DNA from: Rhodopseudomonas sp.
GTDB taxonomy: Bacteria; Pseudomonadota; Alphaproteobacteria; Rhizobiales; Xanthobacteraceae
Length of the DNA stretch: 64,000 nucleotides
Assembly (NCBI GenBank): GCA_016124795.1
Contig: WGNB01000022.1
Coordinates: 1-64,000 of the forward strand
Direction: 5' to 3'
Shown: positions 24,896 through 35,152 of the stretch, piece by piece
Position numbering within the stretch: the stretch's first letter is position 1
How the letters are laid out: each line of letters begins with the position of its first letter
Notes under the pieces: generated by a model
Told to the model about the DNA's origin: nothing
Seen by the model: the letters and a program-made list of their open reading frames with translations, nothing else
Database searches by the model: none
Program-made: the position numbers and the translations under genes

Positions 24896-26587
24896 ATGAG
24901 CCTTGCCGACGATCGTTTCAATCAGATGTTTCCGGTGCTGGATACGCTGGCGCTGACCGCCGCCAAGCGTTTCGCCAGCGGCCCGGCGCAGCGTTTTGCG
25001 CCCGGTGTATTGCTGTACGACGTCGGCGCCCGCAACGCCCCGGCCTGGCTGGTGCTCGACGGCAGCCTGGAGGTCGTGCGACGCGACGGGCTGCATCGCG
25101 AATCCTCGGTGGTCGCGCTTGGCGTCGGTCAGTTCTCCGGCGAGGTCAGCCAGCTCAGCGGCCATGGCACCATCGCCGCCGGCCGCGCCGGACCGGACGG
25201 TTGCACCGCGCTGCCGTTTGACGCGGCTCATATCCGCGCACTGATGGTCGGTTCGGCCGAACTCGGCGAGATCATGATGCGCGCGTTCATCTTGCGCCGG
25301 GTGGCGCTGATCCAGGAAGGCGGCTCCGGCTCGCTGCTGATCGGCCATCCGAACGCGCCGGATCTGTTGCGGCTGCAGGGCTTTCTGGCGCGCAACGGCT
25401 ATCCTTACACGGTCCTCGATGTTGCGACCGACGACGAAGCGCGTGCCGCGGTCGAGCGCTTCGGCATTCTCGAACACGAATTGCCGCTGATGATCTGCCC
25501 GAATGGTGCGTTGCTGAAGCGGCCGACGGACGCCGAGGCCGGCGCCTGTCTCGGCATCACGCCGGAACTGGATGCCGACAAGATTTATGACGTCGCTGTG
25601 GTCGGCGCGGGCCCCGCCGGATTGGCCGCGGCGGTCTATGGTGCGTCGGAAGGGTTGTCGATGATCGTGCTCGACCAGCGTGCTTTTGGCGGACAGGCTG
25701 GCGCGTCGGCGCGTATCGAGAATTACCTCGGCTTTCCGACCGGCATTTCCGGCATGGCTTTGGCCGGCCGCGCTTTCAATCAGGCGCAGAAGTTCGGCGC
25801 CGAGATCGCCATTCCGTTACAGGTCGACCGGCTCGACTGTGGCGGCGTCGAACGCGGCGCCGGCGAACCGTTCCGGATTCATATCGAGGATGGCAAGGCG
25901 GTCATGGCGCGCAACGTCATCATCGCGTCCGGCGCTCGCTATCGCCGGCCGGAGATTCCCAACCTCGCCGAGTTCGACAATCACGGTGTGTCCTTTTGGG
26001 CTTCGCCGATCGAAGCCAAACTCTGCGAGGGCGAGGAAGTGGCGCTGATCGGCGGCGGCAATTCGGCCGGTCAGGCAGTGGTCTATCTCGCGCCCAAGGT
26101 GAAGCATCTCTATCTCAGCGTCCGGCGGCCGCTGGAAGCGACCATGTCGAAATATCTGATCGAGCGGATCGAGGCCCTGCCGAATGTCACCATGCATGTC
26201 GGCAACGAAATCGTCGCGCTCGGCGGCGACGACAGCGGCCTGGCGTCGGCGACCTTCCGCAATCGCAAGACCGGCGCCGAGAAGACTTACGCCTTGCGGC
26301 ATCTGTTTCTGTTCATCGGCGCCGATCCCAATGCCGACTGGCTCGATGGCTGCGTCGCGACCGACGACAAGGGCTTTGTCATCACGGGCGCCACCTTCGA
26401 TCGCGAAGCCGGACGTGCGCCGATGTCACTGGAGACAAGTGTGCCGGGTGTTTTCGCCATCGGCGATGTGCGCGCCGGTTCGACCAAACGCGTCGGCGCC
26501 GCGATTGGCGAGGGGGCGGCGGTGGTCGCGCAGATTCATCAGGTGATGGCGCTTGCCGCGCAGGCGCAAGCCGAGGCGGCGGAATGA
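24896..26587 (+). CDS. cNMP-binding domain / thioredoxin reductase-like FAD-dependent oxidoreductase
   Basis: Protein of 563 residues. The N-terminal cyclic-nucleotide-binding-like fold (about 10-145) is followed by a thioredoxin/glutaredoxin-like linker (about 145-215). The TrxR-type flavoprotein has FAD motif VVGAGPAGLAAA at about 230, NAD motif LIGGGNSAGQA and closing GDVRAGSTKR. The redox-active CxxC of thioredoxin reductases is missing: that position reads SFWASPIEAKLC. It is therefore probably not a thioredoxin reductase but an NAD(P)H-flavin enzyme whose activity may be gated by a ligand of the N-terminal domain. No partner gene is adjacent. Confidence 0.88.
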   Translation: MSLADDRFNQMFPVLDTLALTAAKRFASGPAQRFAPGVLLYDVGARNAPAWLVLDGSLEVVRRDGLHRESSVVALGVGQFSGEVSQLSGHGTIAAGRAGPDGCTALPFDAAHIRALMVGSAELGEIMMRAFILRRVALIQEGGSGSLLIGHPNAPDLLRLQGFLARNGYPYTVLDVATDDEARAAVERFGILEHELPLMICPNGALLKRPTDAEAGACLGITPELDADKIYDVAVVGAGPAGLAAAVYGASEGLSMIVLDQRAFGGQAGASARIENYLGFPTGISGMALAGRAFNQAQKFGAEIAIPLQVDRLDCGGVERGAGEPFRIHIEDGKAVMARNVIIASGARYRRPEIPNLAEFDNHGVSFWASPIEAKLCEGEEVALIGGGNSAGQAVVYLAPKVKHLYLSVRRPLEATMSKYLIERIEALPNVTMHVGNEIVALGGDDSGLASATFRNRKTGAEKTYALRHLFLFIGADPNADWLDGCVATDDKGFVITGATFDREAGRAPMSLETSVPGVFAIGDVRAGSTKRVGAAIGEGAAVVAQIHQVMALAAQAQAEAAE

Positions 26588-26613
26588 CGGCAGGGGTGAT
26601 TGGCAGAGCTGTG

Positions 26614-26720
26614 CCACACGTGATGTTCATTCCCGCGGAAGCGGGAAGCCAGTTCTGTTCTCTCTAGTCTGTCGGTTGCGCTCCTCGGGTCCTGCTTTCG
26701 CGGGGACGAACGGAGAAATA
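26614..26720. repeat. Dispersed inverted repeat (CATTCCCGC family)
   Basis: CATTCCCGCGGAAGCGGGA near 26627-26645 forms one hairpin, and CTTTCGCGGGGACGAACG near 26694-26711 forms the opposing end of an imperfect larger palindrome. It lies between two convergent genes. Confidence 0.6.
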
Positions 26721-26735
26721 CGTCCAGGCCGCACG

Positions 26736-28043
26736 CTACTCGTCGCCGTGCTGGTTCCTGATCCGCCGGACCAGGAACCAGATGCCGAGCATCGCGACCG
26801 GAACGAACAGACCGGTGACCAAAGGGACGTTCACCGGCACGCCTTTGTCGTGCAGGCCTTCCATCAGATAATGAAACAGGCCGACGACGTAATAACTCAC
26901 CGCCGCCACCGACAGGCCCTCGACCGTGGTCTGCAGTCGCAATTGCAGTCGCGTGCGGTCATTCATCGATTTCAGAAGGTCGCGGTTCTGCCGCTCCAGT
27001 TCAACGTCGACCCGGGTGCGCAACAGATTGGCGGCGCGAGACAGCCGCGCCGATAGCGTCGCCTGCCGGTCCTCGATGGTGACGCAGGTGCGCATCGCCG
27101 GCTGCATCCGCCGGGTCAGGAACGACGACCAGGTCGGATAGATGTCGACCTTGCGTTCGCCGATGGTTTGCAGGCGCAGTTGCACGATCTCGTTATAGGC
27201 GCGGCTCGCGCCGAAGCGGAAATGGCTGGCGCCGGCGCCGGCTTCCAGTTCGGCGGCCAGCGCGGTCAATTCGTCGAGCAGGTTCTGGTTGTCCTGCAAC
27301 TGATGGGCGTGGCGCATTTCCTGCGTGAGTTCGGCCAGCCGCGTTTCGATCCGGTTGATCGAGGGCGAGAGCCGTTGTGCTTCCGGCAGGCCGAGCAGCG
27401 CCAAGGTGCGATAGGTCTCGGTCTCGATAATGCGCTGCACGACCGCGCCGGCCCGTTCCGGTCCAAGGCCGCGGTCGAGCAGCAGAACGCGCACGAAGCC
27501 GGATGGGTCGGCCTGAAAATCGGTGGCAAACAGGACGCTGCCGTCGGAGTTCTCGGCGACCGCGAGACTGGCATGATCGAACAGGTTGCCGATCGCGACC
27601 GGTTTGTCCTTGTTGTCGGATAACAGGTGCAGGTCGAGCGCAACCAGCAGCGGGCCGGGTTGCGGTACGTTGCTCATCGGGCCGGCGAGCGACGCGGCCG
27701 CCGGATAAAACGGCGTCCCAGGCTCCGACGGGAGCTCCCATGTATATGTGGTGAATTCGGAATGCTGTTCCCAGCGCAAGGTCGCGCCGCCGAGCATGAC
27801 GCGGTGATGCTTGGCGGACGGCTTCGGCGCTTCGAGGTCGCGGCGCGCGCAGAAATCCGACAGCGCGGCGCGGTCGGCCCTGGCGGCCTCTCCGGCGGTG
27901 TCGAAGGCAAAATGCAGGATACGGCGCGGCGTGGCGATCGGCGTGAACGGCCGGGCGTGCACCTCCCCGAGAATGACCGCGCGCAACGGATGCGGCGTGA
28001 GCCGTGCGGTATTCCCATCTCCGATGGATACTTCGGCGCTCAT
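26736..28043 (-). CDS. DUF3422 family protein, C-terminal membrane anchors
   Basis: Conserved alphaproteobacterial protein of 435 residues with the signature HPLRAVILGEVHARPF near the N-terminus. The middle is soluble and helical (LTQEMRHAHQLQDNQNLLDELT). Two C-terminal hydrophobic segments (about 375-398 and 404-425) end in RRIRNQHGDE, suggesting an inner-membrane protein with a large cytoplasmic part. The start at 28043 is chosen over a TTG at 28103 because the DUF3422 signature begins shortly after it. No biochemical role is established for the family. Confidence 0.88.
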   Translation of the reverse strand: MSAEVSIGDGNTARLTPHPLRAVILGEVHARPFTPIATPRRILHFAFDTAGEAARADRAALSDFCARRDLEAPKPSAKHHRVMLGGATLRWEQHSEFTTYTWELPSEPGTPFYPAAASLAGPMSNVPQPGPLLVALDLHLLSDNKDKPVAIGNLFDHASLAVAENSDGSVLFATDFQADPSGFVRVLLLDRGLGPERAGAVVQRIIETETYRTLALLGLPEAQRLSPSINRIETRLAELTQEMRHAHQLQDNQNLLDELTALAAELEAGAGASHFRFGASRAYNEIVQLRLQTIGERKVDIYPTWSSFLTRRMQPAMRTCVTIEDRQATLSARLSRAANLLRTRVDVELERQNRDLLKSMNDRTRLQLRLQTTVEGLSVAAVSYYVVGLFHYLMEGLHDKGVPVNVPLVTGLFVPVAMLGIWFLVRRIRNQHGDE

Positions 28044-28351
28044 GAGTGTCAGGTTGCATGACGCGAGGCAGGTGGCAAGCGAAGCGATCCGCGCCAGCGA
28101 CAAGACCGGTTTGAGCCTTCATGGCGGGTGCGGGTTGCCGCTAAAATAGGCAAACGTTCAATTCCATATAAGACATTGTAAATAATGCCATTAACCGAAA
28201 TATTCATCGTCACTTGAGCGCCGGTATCTTGTTATTTTAACAAATTGTATACTATCGTTCGCGCCGGGTTTGGTGAGGGTTGCGTTCACGGGGGTATGCG
28301 CGGCGATCCGTCCGGGTCGGCAGCGTCGACATTCATAGGAAAATTGGGGCA
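28044..28351. other. Divergent intergenic region, DUF3422 / autotransporter
   Basis: AT-rich stretch around 28150-28260. A perfect inverted repeat TTGTTA-TTT-TAACAA lies at 28229-28243, and TTGTATACTATC follows it. It probably holds the promoters of both genes and a possible operator. No coding sequence was recognised. Confidence 0.55.
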
Positions 28352-30004
28352 ATGGTAGCGGGTCGGTTGAGCCTGCGCGAGCGTGCGCGCGCGTCAAAGT
28401 CAGGTGCAAGTCGCAAGAACGGCCGGCGGGGGCGGCGCGCGGCGCTCTCATCCCTGGTCGTGGCGGCCGGCCTGTTACCGGTACTCGGCACCGGCGCCTG
28501 GGCCGATTGTTCTGTCGCCGGCAACAATAATGTCCTTGTAAATTGCGGCGCCGAAAGCGGCCTGACCGGATGGACGTTTACCGGAGCCGGCGCGTTTACC
28601 GGCGCGCCCTATGCCGGCAGCTACGAATTCGGGATGACCGGCGGCGGCGCTTCGAGTCAAAGTATCGCGCAGACCGCCCATCTCAGCACGACGAATTATT
28701 TTCTCAACTTTTATTACAAGTCGATTGTCACGGGCAGCAACACCGTCGGTTTGTCCGCGGTGCTCAATGGAACGACCGTCTTTTCGACAACCACCACGGC
28801 CACGTCGGCCTATATCTATAAATCCATCACTGTGAAGAGCGTGGTGGGCGCGAACACGCTGGCTTTCAATTTCACCAGCACCGACACAAACAGCGCGACC
28901 TACGTCATCGACGAAATTGTGCTCAGCCCGTTCCCGCAGGTGAGCATCCCCGTCAAAGTTAATACGCCGATCACGACTGCGAATGTTCAGTCGGCTCTGA
29001 GTTTATTCGCGCAAAACATGGCTCAAGTCCTGGGCGGCGGTAACCAGGCCGCGCAACGCGCGCAATCGCTGACTAATGTGACGGCGGGATATGCAGAGGA
29101 GCGCTCCTTGTCGCCGCAGGCGGCCGAAGCGCGTGCGGCGATTGATGATACCTTGTCCAAGCCCGCCAACCGTTTCGGTAATTGGCAGGTCTGGGCCTCG
29201 GCGACCGGTGCCGGCTCGTCAAGCAGCAATGCCACCGGGAGCACCACGACATCGCGCTCGGGCGGCGCGGTGGTTGCCACGGAATATCTCGGCTTCAAGG
29301 ACACCAAGCTTGGCGTCTCGTTCAGCGGTGCTGGTGCAAACTGGGGAATCAGCGACGGCAGCGGCGGCGGGTCGAGCAACAATTTTATGGCCGCCGCTTA
29401 CCTGAACAGTTGGTACGACGACTACTATATCGGCGCCGCGGGCATGGCCGGGCAGATGTGGACTCATACCAATCGCTACGACGCGACCTTCGGTCAGTCT
29501 TTTGAGGCCGAATTTTCGGCGCCGATGTATGGTGGGCGGCTGGAAGCCGGCCATCGCTTCAATTTCAATACCTTCACGGTCATTCCATACGCGGCCGCTC
29601 AGTTCTTGGTTATAAAGATGCCGTCTTACGCGGAAACCGTCGTGAACGGCTCGGCCAGTAACGCTCTGGCGTCGACCTCTGGCCAATCCGTGTCGACCCG
29701 CACCGAACTGGGGTCCTGGTTCGGCGCGCCGTTGCCGATGGCGGTGCCGGTCAGCGCTTTCGGCAAGTTGGCCTGGGCGCACGACACCAACGGTTCGAAT
29801 ATCGCTACCGGTTTCCTGACCGATCCGAGCACCAATATCGTCGCCGATACATCGTCGATGCCGAAAAATTTCGCGTTGGTGACGAGCGGCCTCCAATTTC
29901 CGCTGAGTCACGCGGTCAACCTGTCGGTGAAGTTCGACGGGCAGTTCGCCAAGGGCTATCGCGGCTATGCCGGCTCCGGCACTTTGACCTACGCGCTCAA
30001 CTGA
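28352..30004 (+). CDS. Autotransporter outer-membrane beta-barrel domain protein
   Basis: Exported protein of 550 residues. It has a long N-region rich in Arg/Lys then a hydrophobic core (SSLVVAAGLLPVLGTG) with cleavage near AWA|DC at 51/52, the extended signal typical of autotransporters. The passenger begins with a beta-sandwich resembling a carbohydrate-binding fold (NNVLVNCGAESGLTGWTFTG). After a short linker (AEERSLSPQAAEARAAID) comes a barrel of about 280 residues with alternating aromatic strands. The last strand ends GTLTYALN rather than in an aromatic residue. The ATG at 28352 is chosen over a start 24 codons upstream. Possible roles are adhesin or surface binding. Confidence 0.8.
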   Translation: MVAGRLSLRERARASKSGASRKNGRRGRRAALSSLVVAAGLLPVLGTGAWADCSVAGNNNVLVNCGAESGLTGWTFTGAGAFTGAPYAGSYEFGMTGGGASSQSIAQTAHLSTTNYFLNFYYKSIVTGSNTVGLSAVLNGTTVFSTTTTATSAYIYKSITVKSVVGANTLAFNFTSTDTNSATYVIDEIVLSPFPQVSIPVKVNTPITTANVQSALSLFAQNMAQVLGGGNQAAQRAQSLTNVTAGYAEERSLSPQAAEARAAIDDTLSKPANRFGNWQVWASATGAGSSSSNATGSTTTSRSGGAVVATEYLGFKDTKLGVSFSGAGANWGISDGSGGGSSNNFMAAAYLNSWYDDYYIGAAGMAGQMWTHTNRYDATFGQSFEAEFSAPMYGGRLEAGHRFNFNTFTVIPYAAAQFLVIKMPSYAETVVNGSASNALASTSGQSVSTRTELGSWFGAPLPMAVPVSAFGKLAWAHDTNGSNIATGFLTDPSTNIVADTSSMPKNFALVTSGLQFPLSHAVNLSVKFDGQFAKGYRGYAGSGTLTYALN

Positions 30005-30011
30005 CGCGATC

Positions 30012-30031
30012 GGCGCGGCTCGCTCCGCGCC
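30012..30031. terminator. Hairpin between convergent autotransporter and thioesterase genes
   Basis: GGCGCGG (30012-30018) pairs with CCGCGCC (30025-30031). There is no T-run, so it is a weak or Rho-assisted terminator at best. Confidence 0.4.
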
Positions 30032-30047
30032 GGCGTTATCGCCGAGT

Positions 30048-30485
30048 TCAGCCGCCGGTCAGCGTTCCGAGCACGCTTTTCAGCGTCTCCGGCAGCGCGA
30101 CCGGCCGGCCGCTGGTCCGGTCGACATAGACGTGGACGAAATGGCCCTGGGCGGACGCGGTGGTGTCGTCGTTGCGAAAGATGCCGACCTCGTAACGCAC
30201 GCTCGATGTGCCGATCTGGCTGACCCGGATGCCGGTCCGTATCGTGTCGGGAAAAGCGACCGGTTTGAAATAGTTGCACTGGGTTTCGACCACCAGGCCG
30301 ATGATCTCGCTTTTGGCGATATCGAGCGCGCCCTGTTCGATCAGGAATCCGTTCACCGCGGTATCGAAGAACGAATAATAGACTACGTTGTTGATGTGGC
30401 CGTAGACGTCGTTATCCATCCAGCGCGTCGTGATCTCGCCGACGTGCGGAAAGTCGCTCAACGATAGCGGAACGGGTCTGGCCAT
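30048..30485 (-). CDS. Acyl-CoA thioesterase, hotdog fold (4HBT/YbgC-FadM type)
   Basis: Cytosolic thioesterase of 145 residues hydrolysing acyl-CoA. The family motif RWMDNDVYGHINNVVYY (21-37) contains the Asp and His-Asn pattern of YbgC/FadM enzymes. The start is ATG at 30485 (MARPVPLSL), with AAGGA about 12 bases upstream; a longer open frame has no homologous sequence. It is convergent with the autotransporter. The chain-length preference is unknown. Confidence 0.88.
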   Translation of the reverse strand: MARPVPLSLSDFPHVGEITTRWMDNDVYGHINNVVYYSFFDTAVNGFLIEQGALDIAKSEIIGLVVETQCNYFKPVAFPDTIRTGIRVSQIGTSSVRYEVGIFRNDDTTASAQGHFVHVYVDRTSGRPVALPETLKSVLGTLTGG

Positions 30486-30562
30486 GGCGATGTCGTTTCC
30501 TTGCCGTCGCGGCGGATACGGGCGGCGATGGGATGCCGCCCGGCCTTTCATCCACGCGATAT

Positions 30563-31789
30563 TTATGGCGCCGATTTCTTGGACGGCGATTTCGCCTTTG
30601 CCTTGGCCGGTGCTTTCGGCGCGGCCGTGCGCGGCGCCGCCGGTTTCGCCATGCCGTCGTCGATGACCCGGCCGTCGATGTCGGCGACCTTGCCGACGCC
30701 GGTTAGCGCCATGGCGACGCTGAATTCCTTTTCGAGAATGTCGATGGCCTTGGCGACGCCGGCCTGACCATAGGCGCCGAGCCCATAGACATAGGACCGG
30801 CCGATCAGGCAGGCGCGCGCACCGAGCGCCAGCGCGCGCAGCACGTCGGCGCCGGTGCGAATGCCGCCATCGAACAAGATCTCGGTGCCGTCGCCGACCG
30901 CATCGACGACGCGCGGCAGCATGGCGATCGACGACGAGGCGCCGTCGAGCTGACGGCCGCCGTGGTTCGACACGACGATGGCGTCGGCGCCCATATCGAC
31001 CGCCGTGCGCGCGTCATCGGTGTCGAGAATGCCCTTGATGATCAGCTTGCCGGGCCAATATTTCTTGATCCATTCGACGTCCTTCCAGTTCAGCGCCGGA
31101 TCGAACTGGTCGTTGGTCCACTTGGCCAGCGAATTGACGTTCTCCATGCCGGGAACGTGGCCCGAGATATTGCCGAAGGTCTTGCTCTGCCCCATCAGCA
31201 CGCTCCAGGCCCAGACCGGCTTGGTGGCGATGTCGATGATGTTCTTGAGCCGCATCTCCGGCGGCACGGTCAGACCGTTCTTGACGTCGCGGTGACGCTG
31301 GCCGAGCACCTGCAAATCGACGGTCAGCACCAGGGTATCGACTTTGGCGGCGATCGCGCGGTCCATCAGCGCCCGCGAAAAGCCCTTGTCCTTGATGACA
31401 TAAAGCTGGAACCAGAATGGCTGGCCGGTGCCCTGCGCGACGTGTTCGATCGAACAGACCGACATGGTCGAGAGCGTGAAGGGAATGCCGGCGGCATGGG
31501 CGGCGCGCGCCGCGAGAATTTCGCCGTCGCCGTGCTGCATGCCGCACAGCCCGATCGGCGCCAGGATCAGCGGCGCGGCGATCTTCTTGCCGAGCACGGT
31601 GGTGGTCAGGTCGCGCTCGGACACGTCGACCAGCACGCGCTGGCGCAGCTTGATCGCCTCGAGGTCGGCGCGGTTGGCGCGCAGCGTCTGCTCGGTATAG
31701 GAGCCGGAATCGGCATATTCGAAAAAGGCGCGCGGCACGCGGGCTTTCGCGATCGTCCGCAGGTCCTCGATGCAGGTGACGTTTTTCAT
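30563..31789 (-). CDS. FMN-dependent alpha-hydroxy-acid oxidase/dehydrogenase with basic C-terminal tail
   Basis: TIM-barrel flavoenzyme (408 residues) of the L-lactate/glycolate oxidase family that oxidises L-2-hydroxyacids to oxoacids. The active-site motif SNHGGRQLD contains the catalytic base His276. FMN-phosphate binding regions FDGGIRTGADV and ALGARACLIGRSY follow. The last roughly 30 residues are Ala/Pro/Lys-rich (AKAKAKSPSKKSAP) and are not part of the fold. The ATG at 31789 has AGAGAGG upstream. Three 9-bp direct repeats lie just upstream at 31814-31840. Confidence 0.9.
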   Translation of the reverse strand: MKNVTCIEDLRTIAKARVPRAFFEYADSGSYTEQTLRANRADLEAIKLRQRVLVDVSERDLTTTVLGKKIAAPLILAPIGLCGMQHGDGEILAARAAHAAGIPFTLSTMSVCSIEHVAQGTGQPFWFQLYVIKDKGFSRALMDRAIAAKVDTLVLTVDLQVLGQRHRDVKNGLTVPPEMRLKNIIDIATKPVWAWSVLMGQSKTFGNISGHVPGMENVNSLAKWTNDQFDPALNWKDVEWIKKYWPGKLIIKGILDTDDARTAVDMGADAIVVSNHGGRQLDGASSSIAMLPRVVDAVGDGTEILFDGGIRTGADVLRALALGARACLIGRSYVYGLGAYGQAGVAKAIDILEKEFSVAMALTGVGKVADIDGRVIDDGMAKPAAPRTAAPKAPAKAKAKSPSKKSAP

Positions 31790-32309
31790 CGGACCTCTCT
31801 GGATGGCTCTGACGGTTCTTATGGTTGTTATGGTTCTTAAGGGTCTTGTGGCGCGCGCGGGCGGGGTTCCCAGGCGCTTCATCGGGTAGCACAGGGGCCG
31901 GATCGACGAAATGCCCGCTTCCGTTCCGGCCTGCACAGGCGGTCGTCGCCACCGTGCGATCCACCGGAAGTGCTGCCGGCGGCGGTTTGATCGGACCAGG
32001 CCGGCCGGTTTAGCGGTGGACAACGCCCGGTATTGGGTAACCGTTAACCCCAGTTAGTAATGATTCCTCACAATTTTTGACCTAGGTTACCGGCCCGGGC
32101 CGCCTATAAGGGCACCGCGGGGCTGGCCTGAGGCCGGATTTAGGCGCGGTTTGGTCGGCTTTTGCCGATCCTTGACCGGGCTTTGCCGGTTTTGACGGCT
32201 GGAACATGCCATTCCGCATCGATGCGCCCTGAACTTTAACGGGCATTCGAGGGCTAGACGTCCTGGCGATAGGCTGTTGTAAGATTTTCGGGCGTTGAGG
32301 GGGTACTTC
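31790..32309. other. Divergent intergenic region, hydroxyacid oxidase / glmM
   Basis: 520 bases without a supported gene. It contains three tandem 9-bp repeats (31814-31840) and an AT-rich region with GTTAACC-type palindromes near 32035-32060. The glmM promoter must lie here; no good -35/-10 pair with proper spacing was identified. Confidence 0.5.
31814..31840. repeat. Three tandem 9-bp direct repeats upstream of hydroxyacid oxidase
   Basis: Units GGTTCTTAT, GGTTGTTAT and GGTTCTTAA follow each other exactly, with a degenerate fourth (GGGTCTTGT). They begin 25 bases upstream of the minus-strand start and could be a regulator-binding array. Confidence 0.65.
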
Positions 32310-33653
<1,344 letters not shown>

Positions 33654-33716
33654 AACACGTCTTCTCGCGAAAAGCGCGGCGCACGCGCTTCGGCGTTGGC
33701 CGTCAGCGTGGGTTGA

Positions 33717-34412
33717 TCAAACCGCGTGCCCGATCAGGCGGCCGATGGCCGCCGTCGTTCCCATCGCGATCGCGCCCCAGAAAACAATTCGCAACGCCGG
33801 TTTGAAGATGCCCGCGCCGCCGGTCCAGGCGCCGGCCATGCCCAGAACCGCGAGCGCGACGATCGAGCCGCCCGACACCGTCCACGGCATTTGCGCCAGC
33901 GGCGAAAGCATCGCGATGACGACGGGAATGGCGGCGCCGCAGGCGAAGGTCACGGCCGAGGTCAGCGCCGCCTGCACGGGACGCGCCACGACATGTTCCG
34001 ACAGTCCCAGTTCGTCGCGTGCGTGCGCGGCGAAAGCGTCCTTCGCCGTCAAGGCTTCGGCGACCTGACGCGCCAGCGCGGTGTCGAGCCCGCGCGCGAC
34101 GTAGATCTGGGTGAGTTCGTTGAGTTCCGCCTCGGGCTGTTCGGCAAGTTCGCGTCGTTCCTTGGCCAGATCGGCGGCCTCGGTGTCGGCTTGCGAACTC
34201 ACCGAGACATATTCACCGGCCGCCATCGCGGTGGCCCCGGCGACCAGGCCGGCGACGCCGGCGACAATGACTTCGCTCGATGTTGTCGAAGCCGCGGCGA
34301 CACCGACAACCAGACTGGACGTCGAGATGATGCCGTCATTGGCGCCGAGCACGGCGGCCCGCAGCCAGCCGATGCGTTCGATGAGATGGCTTTCGATATG
34401 GAGGCGGCTCAT
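33717..34412 (-). CDS. VIT family iron/manganese transporter
   Basis: Membrane protein of 231 residues in the VIT1/CCC1 family, which moves Fe2+ or Mn2+ out of the cytosol. The N-terminal helix pair LRAAVLGANDGIISTSSLVVGVAAAS carries the typical Gly-Ala-Asn-Asp motif. A Glu-rich cytoplasmic region (AKERRELAEQPEAELNEL) corresponds to the metal-binding domain of VIT1, and three C-terminal membrane helices follow. No N-terminal ferritin-like domain is present, unlike MbfA. A likely Irr box lies 82 bases upstream and bfd-bfr are divergent, so it probably protects from iron excess. Confidence 0.9.
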   Translation of the reverse strand: MSRLHIESHLIERIGWLRAAVLGANDGIISTSSLVVGVAAASTTSSEVIVAGVAGLVAGATAMAAGEYVSVSSQADTEAADLAKERRELAEQPEAELNELTQIYVARGLDTALARQVAEALTAKDAFAAHARDELGLSEHVVARPVQAALTSAVTFACGAAIPVVIAMLSPLAQMPWTVSGGSIVALAVLGMAGAWTGGAGIFKPALRIVFWGAIAMGTTAAIGRLIGHAV

Positions 34413-34493
34413 GGGTGGGCGTCTCGCTGGCAGGTGGCTTAAGGGCAGGTGGGTTGGGGGCAGGCGGAAGAGGAGAATATCTTGAGCCCTTGA

Positions 34494-34508
34494 TTAGAGC
34501 TTTTCTAA
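34494..34508. promoter_or_regulatory. Irr-type box (ICE) upstream of VIT gene
   Basis: TTAGAG CTT TTCTAA matches the rhizobial Irr/ICE pattern TTAGAA-N3-TTCTAA with one mismatch, inside a perfect GATTAGA/TCTAATC inverted repeat. It is 82 bases from the VIT start. Confidence 0.65.
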
Positions 34509-34645
34509 TCAGACGTCATCCCGCTTCCACAACATCGACATCGACGCCGTTACGGTGACCTAACATCTTCCAATGCGTAATAAATCTTAGTTGCATAGAC
34601 TCATTCCAAACTGGGGAGGAACAAAAAGTTGTTATAATTCAATAC

Positions 34646-34662
34646 TTTAGAACAGATTTAAA
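34646..34662. promoter_or_regulatory. Second Irr-like box upstream of bfd
   Basis: TTTAGAA CAG ATTTAAA: one half matches the Irr consensus exactly and the second half differs at two of seven bases. It lies about 90 bases before the bfd start. Confidence 0.4.
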
Positions 34663-34674
34663 GAGCGATTTGGT

Positions 34675-34688
34675 TTGACTTCGATCAA
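34675..34688. promoter_or_regulatory. FNR/FixK-type box upstream of bfd
   Basis: TTGACTTCGATCAA fits TTGA-N6-TCAA, the site of FNR/FixK/NnrR regulators. It is centred about 70 bases before the bfd start codon. Confidence 0.45.
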
Positions 34689-34751
34689 GCCGCCGGATAG
34701 CCAGAATGCCATTCTGCGTTTGCGACACCGAACCGGATTTGGCGATTTACG

Positions 34752-34973
34752 ATGATCGTTTGCTCCTGCAACGTCCTGAGTGACAAGGCTGTCCGCAGCG
34801 CCGTCGCCACATCGGCGCCGCGCTCGACCGGGCAGGTTTACGGCTGTCTTGGTTGCAGCGCGCAATGTGGACGCTGCGCCCGCTCGATCCGCAAGATCAT
34901 GGACGAAGCCTTGGCCGGCGCCACAGCCTGTCCGTCCGGCTGCGGTTGCGCGCTTCACCATAAGCACGACTGA
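34752..34973 (+). CDS. bfd: Bacterioferritin-associated ferredoxin
   Basis: Small [2Fe-2S] protein of 73 residues that reduces ferric iron in bacterioferritin for release. The Bfd cysteine pattern is complete: Cys4 and Cys6 (VCSCN), then Cys39 and Cys42 (CGRC). Extra cysteines (32, 35 and a CPSGCGC tail) extend beyond the usual length of about 64. It is 180 bases upstream of bfr on the same strand, the normal partnership. The upstream region carries Irr- and FNR-type sites. Confidence 0.92.
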   Translation: MIVCSCNVLSDKAVRSAVATSAPRSTGQVYGCLGCSAQCGRCARSIRKIMDEALAGATACPSGCGCALHHKHD

Positions 34974-35152
34974 ATTTCCACAAGCGTCTGGCTGTTGTCG
35001 TCGGGCCGCGGAGACCTGTGGTCATTTTCAGCCGGCGCGCCTTGACCGTGCCGGTCAGACGTTGAATTGTTCTGATGACAATCGGTCCGCCAGACCGCCG
35101 GTGCGGGTGATCTTCATTCGCTTTTTATCGGCCCGCGAGAAGGATTTTTGCG

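Larger units (their letters stand above)
34413..34751. other. Iron-regulatory intergenic region, VIT / bfd
   Basis: 339 bases between divergent iron genes, notably AT-rich at 34490-34670. It contains two Irr-like inverted repeats and one FNR/FixK-type site, annotated separately. No coding sequence was seen. Confidence 0.6.

Noticed and set aside
31814-31840. CRISPR-like repeats
   Set aside because: Units are 9 bp and contiguous without spacers; no other candidate array or cas gene in the window.
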